A stretch of 64,000 nt of DNA from Pelagihabitans pacificus (GTDB taxonomy: Bacteria > Bacteroidota > Bacteroidia > Flavobacteriales > Flavobacteriaceae): positions 37,789 through 101,788 of the forward strand of contig NZ_VIKU02000008.1 of assembly GCF_009371985.2 (NCBI RefSeq). Direction: 5' to 3'. Below the pieces are notes generated by a model. It had not been told where the DNA came from. It made no database searches and saw only the letters and a list, made by a program, of their open reading frames with translations. The position numbers and the translations under genes were made by a program. Shown piece by piece: positions 28,238 through 36,616 of this stretch. The stretch's first letter is position 1. Every line of letters begins with the position of its first letter.

Positions 28238-28668
28238 TTTTGGCTCACTTTAGTCATCAATACGTCCAGGGCGGCCATCCCCTCTTTATCCAATAATTCC
28301 CGTGTTTCGTCCATCGCCTTGTTCCATTCGGGGATGATTTGTTGGACCAGTTGCAGTCCTTTTTTGGTGATACGGATTGTTGGGAAGTGTTCCTTGGTAA
28401 TCAACCGTGCGTCGACCAGTCGATTTAGGTTACGGTTCAAGGAGGATTTTTCCAGTGCTGCCATCTCGGAGAGTTGCTTTTGGTTCAGGTCGTCCCGTTT
28501 CGTAAGGATGAATAACAAGCTCATCTGACTATCGGTGATTCCAAAAGGGCGCAGGTATTGTCGAAAGATGTTCGCTATCTTTCGGTTGAGCCGCATCACC
28601 TTGCCCGAAATGCACTGTTGTGGATGAAATGTGTTCAGATCTATAGTGTTCACAACGCTAAGGTACAT
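28234..28668 (-). CDS. MarR-family transcriptional regulator
   Basis: The listed frame gives 144 residues with the winged helix at about 45-115 (LLFILTKRDDLNQKQLSEMAALEKSSLNRNLNRLVDARLITKE). CISGKVMRLNRKIANIFRQYL in the first helix carries a cysteine that could be redox-active. The start is uncertain: if the palindrome upstream is the promoter, the mRNA may begin after 28668 and translation at GTG 28653. It leads an operon with two membrane proteins and probably represses itself through the palindrome at 28673-28690. Confidence 0.9.
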   Translation of the reverse strand: MYLSVVNTIDLNTFHPQQCISGKVMRLNRKIANIFRQYLRPFGITDSQMSLLFILTKRDDLNQKQLSEMAALEKSSLNRNLNRLVDARLITKEHFPTIRITKKGLQLVQQIIPEWNKAMDETRELLDKEGMAALDVLMTKVSQK

Positions 28669-28672
28669 TAAA

Positions 28673-28690
28673 AAGTTGTATATACAACTT
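28673..28690. promoter_or_regulatory. Perfect 18-bp palindrome, candidate MarR operator
   Basis: AAGTTGTATATACAACTT is fully self-complementary. It starts 5 bp before the first possible start codon of the marR-like gene. On the minus strand its TTG could be a -33 element spaced 19 bp from TACCTTAG, so bound MarR would block transcription. Confidence 0.7.
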
Positions 28691-28789
28691 CCAAAGGATG
28701 TTTTAACCTATTTTAGGTTTTAAGCGGGCTTATCTAAGATGTCGTGCGGTACTTTTTACCGGATTTTGTGAAAGCTGCCCAAAGTATAT

Positions 28790-28818
28790 AAAAAAAGCGT
28801 GGCATTTGCCGCGCTTTC
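28790..28818 (-). terminator. Terminator after the first micro-protein gene
   Basis: On the minus strand, AAAGCGCGGC-aaat-GCCACGCTTT is followed by TTTT. It lies about 30 bp after the stop at 28847. Confidence 0.75.
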
Positions 28819-28846
28819 TTACAGTAGGTTAAAAAAGATAGGGGAT

Positions 28847-29014
28847 TTATGGTAAGATTTGGTCTGTTTGGGAGTTTGTCGCAGGGGCCTCCATCCGTAC
28901 CAATTCATTCTGGATGTCCTGTGTGTCCGGGGTCTTTGTTTCCGCTTGGTAATACACGATACTTGCGGTCACTAGGGCTGTAAAATACAGAAGGCTTTTT
29001 TCTTTGTACGACAT
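28847..29014 (-). CDS. 55-residue single-helix protein (paralogue A)
   Basis: The ATG at 29014 gives a 55-residue protein: basic start (MSYKEKSLLY), one hydrophobic helix (FTALVTASIVYY), then an acidic, polar tail (KTPDTQDIQNELVRMEAP). It is clearly related to the protein at 30060-30212 (MS-K-KSL-Y, then TAS--YY). The long in-frame extension to 29245 is not credible. The topology suggests a small membrane-anchored protein with its tail outside. Function unknown. Confidence 0.6.
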   Translation of the reverse strand: MSYKEKSLLYFTALVTASIVYYQAETKTPDTQDIQNELVRMEAPATNSQTDQILP

Positions 29015-29434
29015 GGCTTTTTTGCTTTTGGTTCCGCTGTGATGAGCGTTTGATTTCTGATACCAAAGTACAACGTTTTTTGAGCGGTGGAGGCAGGTTT
29101 GTTGTGAAAGTTCCCTTATTTTGATGTCAAAAGCGTTTTTTGTGTGGTGTCGCATTCGATAGCCTTGAAATTCGTAAAAAGACCTTTGGACGAAGCGGTT
29201 GCTTTCTTCGATAAATGACGGTCCCACCAAGGGTACGGATAGCAAAAGGCGGCCCGGAAAAGCACAACACCTATATCATAGAGGCCCTAAGGGTCTTCCC
29301 GAAGAAATGTCGAAACAGCACTCCCATAAAGGGGGAATAGCTCCCGACTCCGCCGTAAATGACAAGGTTGTTCATTTTTCCGGGCCGCCCATTCTTTTTT
29401 ATTCAAATGGTTGCGGTTGTGGTGGAAGGTTTAC
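29015..29434. other. Intergenic region with a 14-bp inverted repeat
   Basis: No gene is convincing here. A perfect inverted repeat (ggcggcccggaaaa) lies at 29248-29261 and 29376-29389, enclosing 114 bp. A plus-strand frame from 29216 reads MTVPPRVRIAKGGPEK for 42 residues and then stops; it looks like debris rather than a gene. Confidence 0.5.
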
Positions 29435-29887
29435 TTACCTTCTACGGTCACCGTGCTTACCGTGAGGACCTCCTTTTCCTTTGCCGCGATGTTGTTTTGC
29501 CTTGTGCAGCTGAAGCTTTTCCCATCGTGCATATTGCTCCTCGGAAAGTATGTCTTTCATCTTCGCCTTTTGGGCGATCATGTGGTCCAACCGTTCGGTT
29601 TGCATGGCGTATCGTTCTTCGGGGGTGGGTTTGTCAGCTTCCTCATTTTCTCTTTTTGCCTTTCGTTCTTCCATCCGTACCTTTTTTAATCGGGCGTTTT
29701 CCAAATGGATGGTTTGCACCTGTGCCTGTTGCTCCTCGTTGAGGTCCAAGGCCAAGGTCATTTTTTTGGTATGAAGCGTGGCGATTTGCTCCGCACTGAG
29801 GTCTTCCATCGCTTGGCGATGCATTCTTTCCTGGGCTATTCCCATCACTCCCGACAGGAGCAGGGTAGCCAATAAAACTTTTTTCAT
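29435..29887 (-). CDS. Spy/CpxP-like periplasmic helical protein
   Basis: A 150-residue protein with a signal peptide (residues 1-18, ending GIAQ). The rest is charged helix: LDLNEEQQAQVQTIHLENARL and MKDILSEEQYARWEKLQLHKAKQ are LTxxQ-type segments of the Spy/CpxP group. The tail is rich in Lys, Gly and His (KGKGGPHGKHGDRRR) and may bind metal. Spy-like proteins act as periplasmic chaperones or stress sensors. Two paralogous micro-protein genes flank it on the same strand. Confidence 0.75.
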   Translation of the reverse strand: MKKVLLATLLLSGVMGIAQERMHRQAMEDLSAEQIATLHTKKMTLALDLNEEQQAQVQTIHLENARLKKVRMEERKAKRENEEADKPTPEERYAMQTERLDHMIAQKAKMKDILSEEQYARWEKLQLHKAKQHRGKGKGGPHGKHGDRRR

Positions 29888-29989
29888 GTGTTTTGATTTT
29901 TAATGATTTATAAGACTAGGACAGCTTGGAGGATAGTAGGTTTAATCCCGAATGGGGATTTAAGAATCATTTAACTTCCTTGGAACAAA

Positions 29990-30018
29990 CAAAAAGGCAC
30001 GACAAGTATGTCGCGCCC
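29990..30018 (-). terminator. Terminator after the second micro-protein gene
   Basis: On the minus strand, GGCGCGAC-atactt-GTCGTGCC is followed by TTTTTG. It lies about 40 bp after the stop at 30060. Confidence 0.75.
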
Positions 30019-30059
30019 GTATGGTGTAAAGGGTAAGAAGTTGGGGAGTTCTACATTTT

Positions 30060-30212
30060 CTATTTGCTTACCGAAATCGTTTGGACCGGTGTGTTCACCA
30101 TCTCCCGTGCAACCTCGTTCTTTTCGGAATCTTTGTGGGTTACGTTATAATAAGCCGCACTGGCAGTTAAAAAGCACAGTAGATAAATAAGACTTTTTAC
30201 TTTATCGGACAT
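30060..30212 (-). CDS. 50-residue single-helix protein (paralogue B)
   Basis: Read from ATG 30212 this gives MSDKVKSLIYLLCFLTASAAYY, then a polar tail NVTHKDSEKNEVAREMVNTP and the end TISVSK. It matches the micro-protein at 28847-29014 in its first 23 residues (about half identical) and has the same topology. Each copy is followed by its own GC-rich terminator. Function unknown; a small membrane protein is likely. Confidence 0.6.
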   Translation of the reverse strand: MSDKVKSLIYLLCFLTASAAYYNVTHKDSEKNEVAREMVNTPVQTISVSK

Positions 30213-30614
30213 GGTTTCGGGGTTTTGATTACTGGAACTAAATTATAAAAAGCAAGCACTTGTAAAAGCGACTTGTTGCCAAATGCGTTTACCATGTGGT
30301 CAATGGCGCAAAAGTTGTAGTCAACGGTATTTGTTGGTCGGATATTTTTCCGGTTCATCGAGTTTTCCTTTGTAGTAATGACGGCTGGGACAAGGGCAAT
30401 CAATACAACATCCCCCTGGATAATGTCCAAATCAATGATGCCGTCGATCCGAGCCCCAGAGCTTTGTTCAGGGTACACCTGTCGCGGACCTTGTTTCTCG
30501 ATGAAAGCACTAGACGCGTCGACGATGCTCGGCGCGGGCAGGCTTGGCAGGTCAAAAATCTTTCCGACGGTCTTTTTGCCAAATCAAAGACCAGCTTTTT
30601 GATCACTCAATCGA
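30213..30614. other. 400-bp region without a recognised gene
   Basis: Overlapping frames on both strands (for example 30296-30643 plus, 30197-30478 minus) show no signal peptide, family motif or start signal. I see no repeat or hairpin either. It separates the micro-protein gene from the metalloprotease stop. Confidence 0.5.
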
Positions 30615-33113
30615 TTACCTGGCCGGTTCCAAAATCGCGGTAATCCGCTCCGCTGCATCCTGCAAGTGGTATTTGCTCATGCTGTCGGAAGTTCTGCCGA
30701 TGGCGCTCCGAATAGTTCCGCGTAGGATATTGAGTTCTGCCCGGACCACCGAACGAATGTCAGACTGACTCGTGTTCACAACAGTCGATTTTTGATAGCC
30801 GCCGAACTCGGGTTTCTTTTTCTGATTCTCTGCGGTCATTAGGTATTCAAGCCGGTCGATATGTGCTTTCTGTAAATTCCTTCGATAGGTGTCAATGGTT
30901 TTTCCGTTACGTAGTTCGGACCAGATACCGTTTCGCAGATCCCGCATCATATCCAGGAGACGGTAGGCCTCACTTTCATTGGCCGTCTCGTTTTCGATGA
31001 GGCGCGCCATTTTGCCCAGACTCAACATTCGGTTTAAGGTCCGTACCTGCATGGCCCTTACCTGTTCTACAAAACCGGAGTACTGGGTCTTGCTAAAAAT
31101 ATTTTGATCTAACAACCACACAGGGGTGCTGAACAGTTGCTCCTGCACAAACTGCATGCAATTCGCCTGATGTTCCTTGGGCACAGGGGTATAGACCGCG
31201 CCTTCTTGGTCGTAGGTCTTATGATGTTCATAGACTCCACCGATATTGTTGGAGACATGCCCCATATAGCGATTAAACTGGGCAATGACCTGATCGTATA
31301 ACTTCTCAAGATCATCGTAATTTTTTCCGTCCTCGGCTGTCCATTCCTCCAGCTTGGGCAGAACGCGTTTCAGATTTTCGATTCCGTAGGCACTTGCCTT
31401 GATGGCATCATCGCCCAAATCCTCTGTTTGGGAACTGGGGTCGACTATATCGCCTACCTGTTGATGTCCGAAACGGTACAGGGGATCCCCGGCATGTTCC
31501 AAGATCCAATTGTCCAGGGTGGCTTTCTCTTCTTCCGCTGTTTTGTCAAATATGGGCTTGTACCCCCATCGGATTGCGTACTTATCGTACACACCGATAT
31601 TGGGCATAAGGGCCACGCCTTCATCCCCCGGTTGGGCCACGTAATTGAAACGGGCATAGTCCATGATCGAAGGGGCCGTACCGTATTTTTGCGTAAAAGT
31701 CGCCGAGCGCAACGAATCTACGGGATAGGCAACGCTACTTCCCATGTTGTGGGGGAGGCCTAGGGTATGTCCCACTTCATGGGCGGACACAAATCGAATG
31801 AGCCTTCCCATGACTTCATCCTCAAACTCCACACCTCGGGCTGCGGGATTGATTGCCGCGGTCTGAACGAAATACCAATTACGCAGCAAGGTCATAACAT
31901 TGTGGTACCAATTAATATCGGATTCCAGGATTTCCCCACTTCGGGGGTCGCTCACGTGTGGACCGTTTGCATTGGGAATCGGAGAGGCCAAGTAGCGGAC
32001 AACGGAGTAGCGGATATCCTCAGGGGACCATTCCGGGTCTTCTTCCGGAGTCGGTGGGTCTTTGGCCAGAATGGCATTCTTGAATCCTGCTTCCTCAAAG
32101 GCCGTTTGCCAGTCCTCGATACCTTGCTTGATGTAGGGGACCCATTTTTTCGGGGTTGCACGGTCTACATAATAGACAATTGGTTTTTTGGGTTCGACCA
32201 ATTCCCCTCTTTTATATTTTTCGATATCTTCCTCCTTGACCTCCAAACGCCAACGGTCCAAGAACTTGATGGTTTTGCTCTCCTGGGCCTCGAGTCCGTA
32301 ATCGACCTGCCCCCGGGCGAACCAACCGACCCGTTCATCGAAGTACCGCCGCTTCATCGGCCTCTCCGGTAATAAGATCATCGAATTGTTGATTTCGACC
32401 GATATGGATCCGAGGCTACCGTTGCTGGGTGGATTTTTGGCCAAATAGGTCTTTACATGGCGCGCCTCAACGTTCAACGGATAACTTTTGATCGATTCGA
32501 TATAACTGCGACTTTCATCCAATCGGGATACTTTGTAGCGCTCGCGATAAAAATTGGGCATCCCCAAGGCTTGGGCATCTTTTTCAAAGAGATCGTTTAC
32601 CTGAACGACCGTAGCCGGATGCAGGGAGTCCTTCTTGAAAGCCTTGATGTCGAAGGCGTACAATACCGGTTCAAAATTGGAGTTGACGACCGCTTCGTGC
32701 ACCGGAAGTGAATCTGCCGCCACAATATCATGGGATACCACCCTTAACAATACCTTGGTGGGTTTCTTCTCCCACCGCAACACCTGTGTGTTAATCTTGC
32801 CTCCTCCGAAGCCGATACCGCTGGCCGTTTTGGAAATACGGGTGACCATCAGCATCTCCTTGCCAAAAAGGGAATCCGGTATTTCATAAAAGTGGTCTTC
32901 CTCCACCTGATGGGCGGTGAACAGCCCTTCGTCCGATTTGGCTTCTTTGGTGATGACCTTATCGTACGGTTTGATCTTGTCTTTTTTGTCGTTTGATTTT
33001 CCGTTCGTCTGTTCGGTCTGCTTTTTTTTCTTTTTGAAGATTTGTGCCTCCGTCGGGCTTACGTTTAAGATAAAAAGGGCCAGCAGTAGTTGGGCCCAAC
33101 TTTTCATTGCCAT
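30615..33113 (-). CDS. Large secreted zinc-dependent metalloprotease
   Basis: An 832-residue product from ATG 33113 (MAMKSWAQLLLALFILNVSPTEAQ); signal peptide at residues 1-24. The longer frame to 33656 is only the shadow of the fur-like gene. A Lys-rich linker (KKKKKQTEQ) follows, then DUF5118/DUF5117-like domains. The catalytic motif HEVGHTLGLPHNMGSS (HExxHxxGxxH) is at about residues 440-455, with a SIMDYARFNYV Met-turn: a metzincin-type zinc site. The enzyme probably degrades proteins outside the cell. The gene is divergent from the fur-like gene. Confidence 0.88.
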   Translation of the reverse strand: MAMKSWAQLLLALFILNVSPTEAQIFKKKKKQTEQTNGKSNDKKDKIKPYDKVITKEAKSDEGLFTAHQVEEDHFYEIPDSLFGKEMLMVTRISKTASGIGFGGGKINTQVLRWEKKPTKVLLRVVSHDIVAADSLPVHEAVVNSNFEPVLYAFDIKAFKKDSLHPATVVQVNDLFEKDAQALGMPNFYRERYKVSRLDESRSYIESIKSYPLNVEARHVKTYLAKNPPSNGSLGSISVEINNSMILLPERPMKRRYFDERVGWFARGQVDYGLEAQESKTIKFLDRWRLEVKEEDIEKYKRGELVEPKKPIVYYVDRATPKKWVPYIKQGIEDWQTAFEEAGFKNAILAKDPPTPEEDPEWSPEDIRYSVVRYLASPIPNANGPHVSDPRSGEILESDINWYHNVMTLLRNWYFVQTAAINPAARGVEFEDEVMGRLIRFVSAHEVGHTLGLPHNMGSSVAYPVDSLRSATFTQKYGTAPSIMDYARFNYVAQPGDEGVALMPNIGVYDKYAIRWGYKPIFDKTAEEEKATLDNWILEHAGDPLYRFGHQQVGDIVDPSSQTEDLGDDAIKASAYGIENLKRVLPKLEEWTAEDGKNYDDLEKLYDQVIAQFNRYMGHVSNNIGGVYEHHKTYDQEGAVYTPVPKEHQANCMQFVQEQLFSTPVWLLDQNIFSKTQYSGFVEQVRAMQVRTLNRMLSLGKMARLIENETANESEAYRLLDMMRDLRNGIWSELRNGKTIDTYRRNLQKAHIDRLEYLMTAENQKKKPEFGGYQKSTVVNTSQSDIRSVVRAELNILRGTIRSAIGRTSDSMSKYHLQDAAERITAILEPAR

Positions 33114-33209
33114 GCTAACGTTGGTTTTGGATTTTTTCAAAGAACCGAAAAAAATGGGACAGATGTTGTTAACGAAATCATAAGCCGGTTTGATGGGATT
33201 CGCTTGGGA

Positions 33210-33226
33210 AATACGTAATGCGTATT
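33210..33226. promoter_or_regulatory. Candidate Fur/Zur-type operator
   Basis: AATACG-taatg-CGTATT, a 6-5-6 inverted repeat, lies 5 bp before the TATATTTG -7 box (33231-33238) of the fur-like gene and between it and the divergent metalloprotease. The placement fits autorepression. Confidence 0.45.
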
Positions 33227-33230
33227 GTGC

Positions 33231-33238
33231 TATATTTG
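33231..33238 (+). promoter_or_regulatory. -7 promoter box of the fur-like gene
   Basis: TATATTTG matches TAnnTTTG exactly. It lies about 92 bp before the ATG. Confidence 0.55.
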
Positions 33239-33329
33239 TATTGGGCAGGTTGTACCCAATGACCGATAAAGAGGCTCGAAACATCCCTTTCCACTGTCTT
33301 GGCAAGGAATTTCCCTCAATTGGAAAAGT

Positions 33330-33746
33330 ATGAATGAGATTGAAATTTTTCTGGCTTCCAAAAATGTGCGTCCCACGGCCATGCGCATCTTGGTATTCCG
33401 ATGGTTGGCCAAAAGAAAAACGGCGGTGACGCTTACCGATATGGAGGTATTCTTTGAGAAATCTGACCGAACCACCCTGTACAGGACCATAAAGACCTTT
33501 GAGGAAAACGGTATTGTACATCGAATCAACGACGGTGGCGGTATACCCAAATATGCGATTTGTGCCGAAGGTTGCCGATATGGGGAACATCATGATCTGC
33601 ACCTGCATTTTCATTGTACACGTTGTGACGAGACCAGTTGCCTTACCGATCATCAAATTCCACAGGTAAACCTGCCCAAGGGCTATTTGGTGGAAGATAT
33701 GAATCTCGTGGTAAACGGACTCTGTGATTCCTGCAATGTCGATTAA
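33330..33746 (+). CDS. Fur-family metal-responsive repressor
   Basis: A 138-residue regulator. The N-terminal winged helix includes TAMRILVFRWLAKRKTAVTLTDMEVFFEKSDRTTLYRTIKTFEENGIVHRI. The metal site is HHDLHLHFHCTRCDE followed by CDSC at the C-terminus, giving two CxxC-type pairs for a structural zinc. The next gene is a P1B-type metal pump, so Zur or zinc/cobalt sensing is more likely than iron, but residues alone cannot decide. A palindrome sits in its own promoter. Confidence 0.88.
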   Translation: MNEIEIFLASKNVRPTAMRILVFRWLAKRKTAVTLTDMEVFFEKSDRTTLYRTIKTFEENGIVHRINDGGGIPKYAICAEGCRYGEHHDLHLHFHCTRCDETSCLTDHQIPQVNLPKGYLVEDMNLVVNGLCDSCNVD

Positions 33747-33800
33747 TGCACTTCCATTGCATCCAAAGTCGATTTATCTTTGTTGGTATAAATAATCGTT

Positions 33801-35774
33801 ATGTGTAAGGAAGGTCAAGACCATTCCCACCAAAAGGGAATCTTTGGACAACAGACCGAGCTCTATTTTGCCATTCTAAGTGGTCTTTTTCTATTGGTTG
33901 GGTTTTTACTGGAAACGTTTTCCGATGTGCTTGACACTGTTCCTTGGTACCTCTATTTGGTGTCTTATTTTTTTGGAGGCTTTTATACGTTGAAGGAAGC
34001 CATCCAGGAAATTTCCAAGGGGCGGTTCGAAATCGATTTTCTGATGCTGGTAGCTGCCATCGGTGCCGGGTTTTTGGATAAATGGGCAGAGGGAGCCCTT
34101 CTTTTGTTTTTGTTTAGTCTAGGGCATGCGTTGGAACACTATGCGATGGGCAAAGCACGAAAATCAATCGCCGCTTTGACCGATTTGGCGCCAAAAACGG
34201 CTTTTTTAAAGAAGGAGGATGGTACCTCGGAAGTACCTATCGAGGCCTTGAGGATAGGGGATACGATTGTTGTGCCCCCCAACAGCAAGATTTCGGCGGA
34301 TGGTTACATCATAGCAGGTAACAGCAGCGTGGATCAATCGCCCATTACCGGGGAAAGCATACCTGTAGATAAGACCCCCGTGACCCAAAACGATATCCAA
34401 ATGGGCAAAGACAGGCAAATTGCTGCGGAACACCGCGTGTTTTCGGGTACTATTAATGGCAACAATTTGTTGGAAGTAAAAGTGACCAAAGTAGCGGCCG
34501 ATTCCACCTTGAGTCGTTTGGTGACTATGGTACAGGAAGCGCAAAAACAGAAATCACCTACCCAATTGTTGACCGATAGTTTCCAGAAATACTACGTTCC
34601 CTTGGTCATTTTGTTGGTAGCGCTACTCAACTTGGTTTTTTTGTTCGTTGACGAGACCTGGGGCGATAGTTTTTATCGTTCGATGGCGGTGTTGGTGGCT
34701 GCGAGTCCCTGTGCGTTGGCCATCTCGACCCCCTCTGCGGTATTGAGTGGGATCGCAAGGGCGGCCCGTGGGGGCGTACTGATAAAGGGAGGACGGCCTT
34801 TGGAAGATTTGGGAGTGTTGAGGGCCATGGCTTTTGATAAGACAGGTACCTTGACCGAAGGAAAACCAAAATTGATCGATATACTCCCGCTAGGGAATAC
34901 CAGCAAGGAGCACCTACTACAGACGGTTATTGCCGTGGAGGCATTGAGTGAGCATCCCTTGGCGAAAGCGGTAGTACGGGACGGGAAGCAACAACTAAAC
35001 AACAAACAGCCGCCCCAGGCGCAAAATTTGGAGGCGGTTCAAGGAATGGGAGTAAAGGCCGATTTGGAGGGAAGTACCGTATTCATCGGAAACCTCAAGA
35101 TCCATGAGGGTGGAGGAGCGGTCATCCCTACTAAGATCAAAGAACAAGTGGCCCGACTGGAACAGGAGGGGAAGACCACCATGTTGGTACGGCGGGGAAC
35201 GGAATTTATTGGAATTTTAGGATTGATGGACGTTCCACGGACAAAAGCGAAACGTACCTTGGAGCGATTGGGAAAATTGGGGATCAGAAAAATGATCATG
35301 CTTACCGGGGATAATCAAAAGGTAGCCGATGCAGTTGCCCGGCAAATCGGGATTACGGAAGCACGTGGAAGCCTTTTACCCGAGGAAAAGGTTGCGGCGG
35401 TCAAGGAACTGATGAAGCAGGAAAATAAACTGGCCATGGTCGGCGATGGGGTCAATGACGCCCCTGCCATGGCCCATAGCACCGTGGGCATTGCCATGGG
35501 GGCCGCTGGAAGTGATGTAGCCCTGGAAACGGCCGATATTGCCTTAATGGCCGACATGTTGGAGACCCTGCCTTTCGCCATAGGGCTGAGCCGAAAGGCA
35601 AAAGCGATCGTCGTTCAAAACCTCTGGATTAGTTTGGGCATGGTCGCTTTGTTGATACCGGCGACTCTTTTCAATTGGGCGAATATTGGGGTAGCGGTTG
35701 TATTTCATGAGGGCTCTACCCTAGTGGTAGTGCTCAACGCTTTGCGATTGTTGGGGTATAAATACCAGGACTAA
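33801..35774 (+). CDS. P1B-4-type metal-exporting ATPase (Zn/Co)
   Basis: A 657-residue heavy-metal P-type ATPase. Motifs: TGES (PITGESIPV), DKTGT with the phosphorylated Asp at about 348, HPLAKAV, GDGVND. The membrane metal motif is SPC (AASPCALAISTPSAV, about residue 302) rather than CPC, and the last helix reads HEGSTLVVVLNALRLL. Both mark the P1B-4 subgroup, which exports cobalt, zinc or iron. There is no N-terminal CxxC metal-binding domain, also usual for this subgroup. It follows the fur-like gene by 54 bp, suggesting co-regulation. Confidence 0.92.
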   Translation: MCKEGQDHSHQKGIFGQQTELYFAILSGLFLLVGFLLETFSDVLDTVPWYLYLVSYFFGGFYTLKEAIQEISKGRFEIDFLMLVAAIGAGFLDKWAEGALLLFLFSLGHALEHYAMGKARKSIAALTDLAPKTAFLKKEDGTSEVPIEALRIGDTIVVPPNSKISADGYIIAGNSSVDQSPITGESIPVDKTPVTQNDIQMGKDRQIAAEHRVFSGTINGNNLLEVKVTKVAADSTLSRLVTMVQEAQKQKSPTQLLTDSFQKYYVPLVILLVALLNLVFLFVDETWGDSFYRSMAVLVAASPCALAISTPSAVLSGIARAARGGVLIKGGRPLEDLGVLRAMAFDKTGTLTEGKPKLIDILPLGNTSKEHLLQTVIAVEALSEHPLAKAVVRDGKQQLNNKQPPQAQNLEAVQGMGVKADLEGSTVFIGNLKIHEGGGAVIPTKIKEQVARLEQEGKTTMLVRRGTEFIGILGLMDVPRTKAKRTLERLGKLGIRKMIMLTGDNQKVADAVARQIGITEARGSLLPEEKVAAVKELMKQENKLAMVGDGVNDAPAMAHSTVGIAMGAAGSDVALETADIALMADMLETLPFAIGLSRKAKAIVVQNLWISLGMVALLIPATLFNWANIGVAVVFHEGSTLVVVLNALRLLGYKYQD

Positions 35775-35870
35775 AAAAAGTATTTTATAGAAATATTGTT
35801 GGGTATTGTAACATTTTTGGTTTTTACCAGTCTATTAAGTATAAATTTTCTCATTTTTGAATTAGTCAAG

Positions 35871-35909
35871 AATAAAGCTGTCCTCATTGAGGATGGCTTT
35901 ATTTTTTTT
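35871..35909 (+). terminator. Terminator of the metal ATPase gene
   Basis: AATAAAGC-tgTCCTC-att-GAGGAtg-GCTTTATT followed by a run of eight T, about 100 bp after the stop. Confidence 0.85.
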
Positions 35910-36246
35910 GCGATGCCCCATTTCCAAAACTCCTTTTACAATAGAGGCACCGACCAAAGGTGTATACGGGTCCGTTTACCGATAGAACGATAGGCAAACG
36001 GCTCTCCTTAAACCTGTTAACAAAAAAATAACACCAAATTTCTTCATTTCCTCTTGTTAAAAATTCGTTTCTATTCCTGACGCGGCGCCAATAAAAAACG
36101 GTAGATTCTATTAAATTGGCCAGTTTTAATCAGAAAATTTGTGAATTCCGCATTTACCAGGATTTTGTGAAAACCGGCTTGCATTCAACTTCACAATAAT
36201 ACGGGAAAACGGCGTTATACAGGTTCATGCAATTAACCTACATGTT
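35910..36246. other. Intergenic region, AT-rich
   Basis: No frame of interest. The first part is AT-rich with two GTTAA motifs (ctgttaacaaa near 36016; ttgttaaaaat near 36055), without the partner box of the ECF-type promoters described below. Nothing else is recognised. Confidence 0.5.
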
Positions 36247-36555
36247 ATGAATACAAGCAATTTGAAATTAAGTATCGCTCTTGGACTCGTATTGGCGAAC
36301 AACGCTTTCGCCATCGATCCGGAAAAAGAAAAAGAAGAATTTGATTTAAACAGTATCGTAGAAATCGAGGAAGACATCGAGTTCGATTTGGGATTCGATA
36401 CAAGGGAGTATCTTCCCGAGGATTTTAACCCCTATGCGTTCCCGACGGATGTGGAAGGTATCAATTTCATCGATCCACGGGATGATTTTGAAGTGGACTT
36501 CGATACTACGCAGTATTTGCCCGAAGGCTTTGACCCATATAAAAAGGCAAAGTAA
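36247..36555 (+). CDS. Small acidic exported protein with internal duplication
   Basis: A 102-residue protein with a signal peptide (about residues 1-22, ending NAFA). The mature part is strongly acidic. Two units of about 16 residues repeat: GFDTREYLPEDFNPY and DFDTTQYLPEGFDPY, each after an acidic stretch. Asp-rich loops could bind calcium, but no EF-hand is visible. I recognise no family. It stands alone between a terminator and a convergent transporter gene. Confidence 0.65.
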   Translation: MNTSNLKLSIALGLVLANNAFAIDPEKEKEEFDLNSIVEIEEDIEFDLGFDTREYLPEDFNPYAFPTDVEGINFIDPRDDFEVDFDTTQYLPEGFDPYKKAK

Positions 36556-36580
36556 CCCCTTTTGACTTAAATAAGTTTTT

Positions 36581-36613
36581 ACCAAACCCCTGTGTATTAC
36601 GCGGGGGTTCGGT
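36581..36613. terminator. Bidirectional terminator between convergent genes
   Basis: ACCAAACCCC...GGGGGTTCGGT forms a stem with short mismatches, with T-rich flanks on either side (gttttt before it; ttaaaaaacc after). It serves the 102-residue protein and the DASS transporter. Confidence 0.6.
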
Positions 36614-36616
36614 GGT

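Noticed and set aside
30296..30643. 115-residue frame on the plus strand
   Set aside because: No family motif, no start signal, and it runs into the metalloprotease gene; no support beyond length.
33114..33656. N-terminal extension of the metalloprotease frame over 180 residues
   Set aside because: It is antisense to the fur-like gene and contains no signal peptide; a clean signal peptide begins at 33113.
35796..35993. 65-residue frame behind the metal ATPase
   Set aside because: It runs through the terminator hairpin of that gene, so it is very unlikely to be translated.
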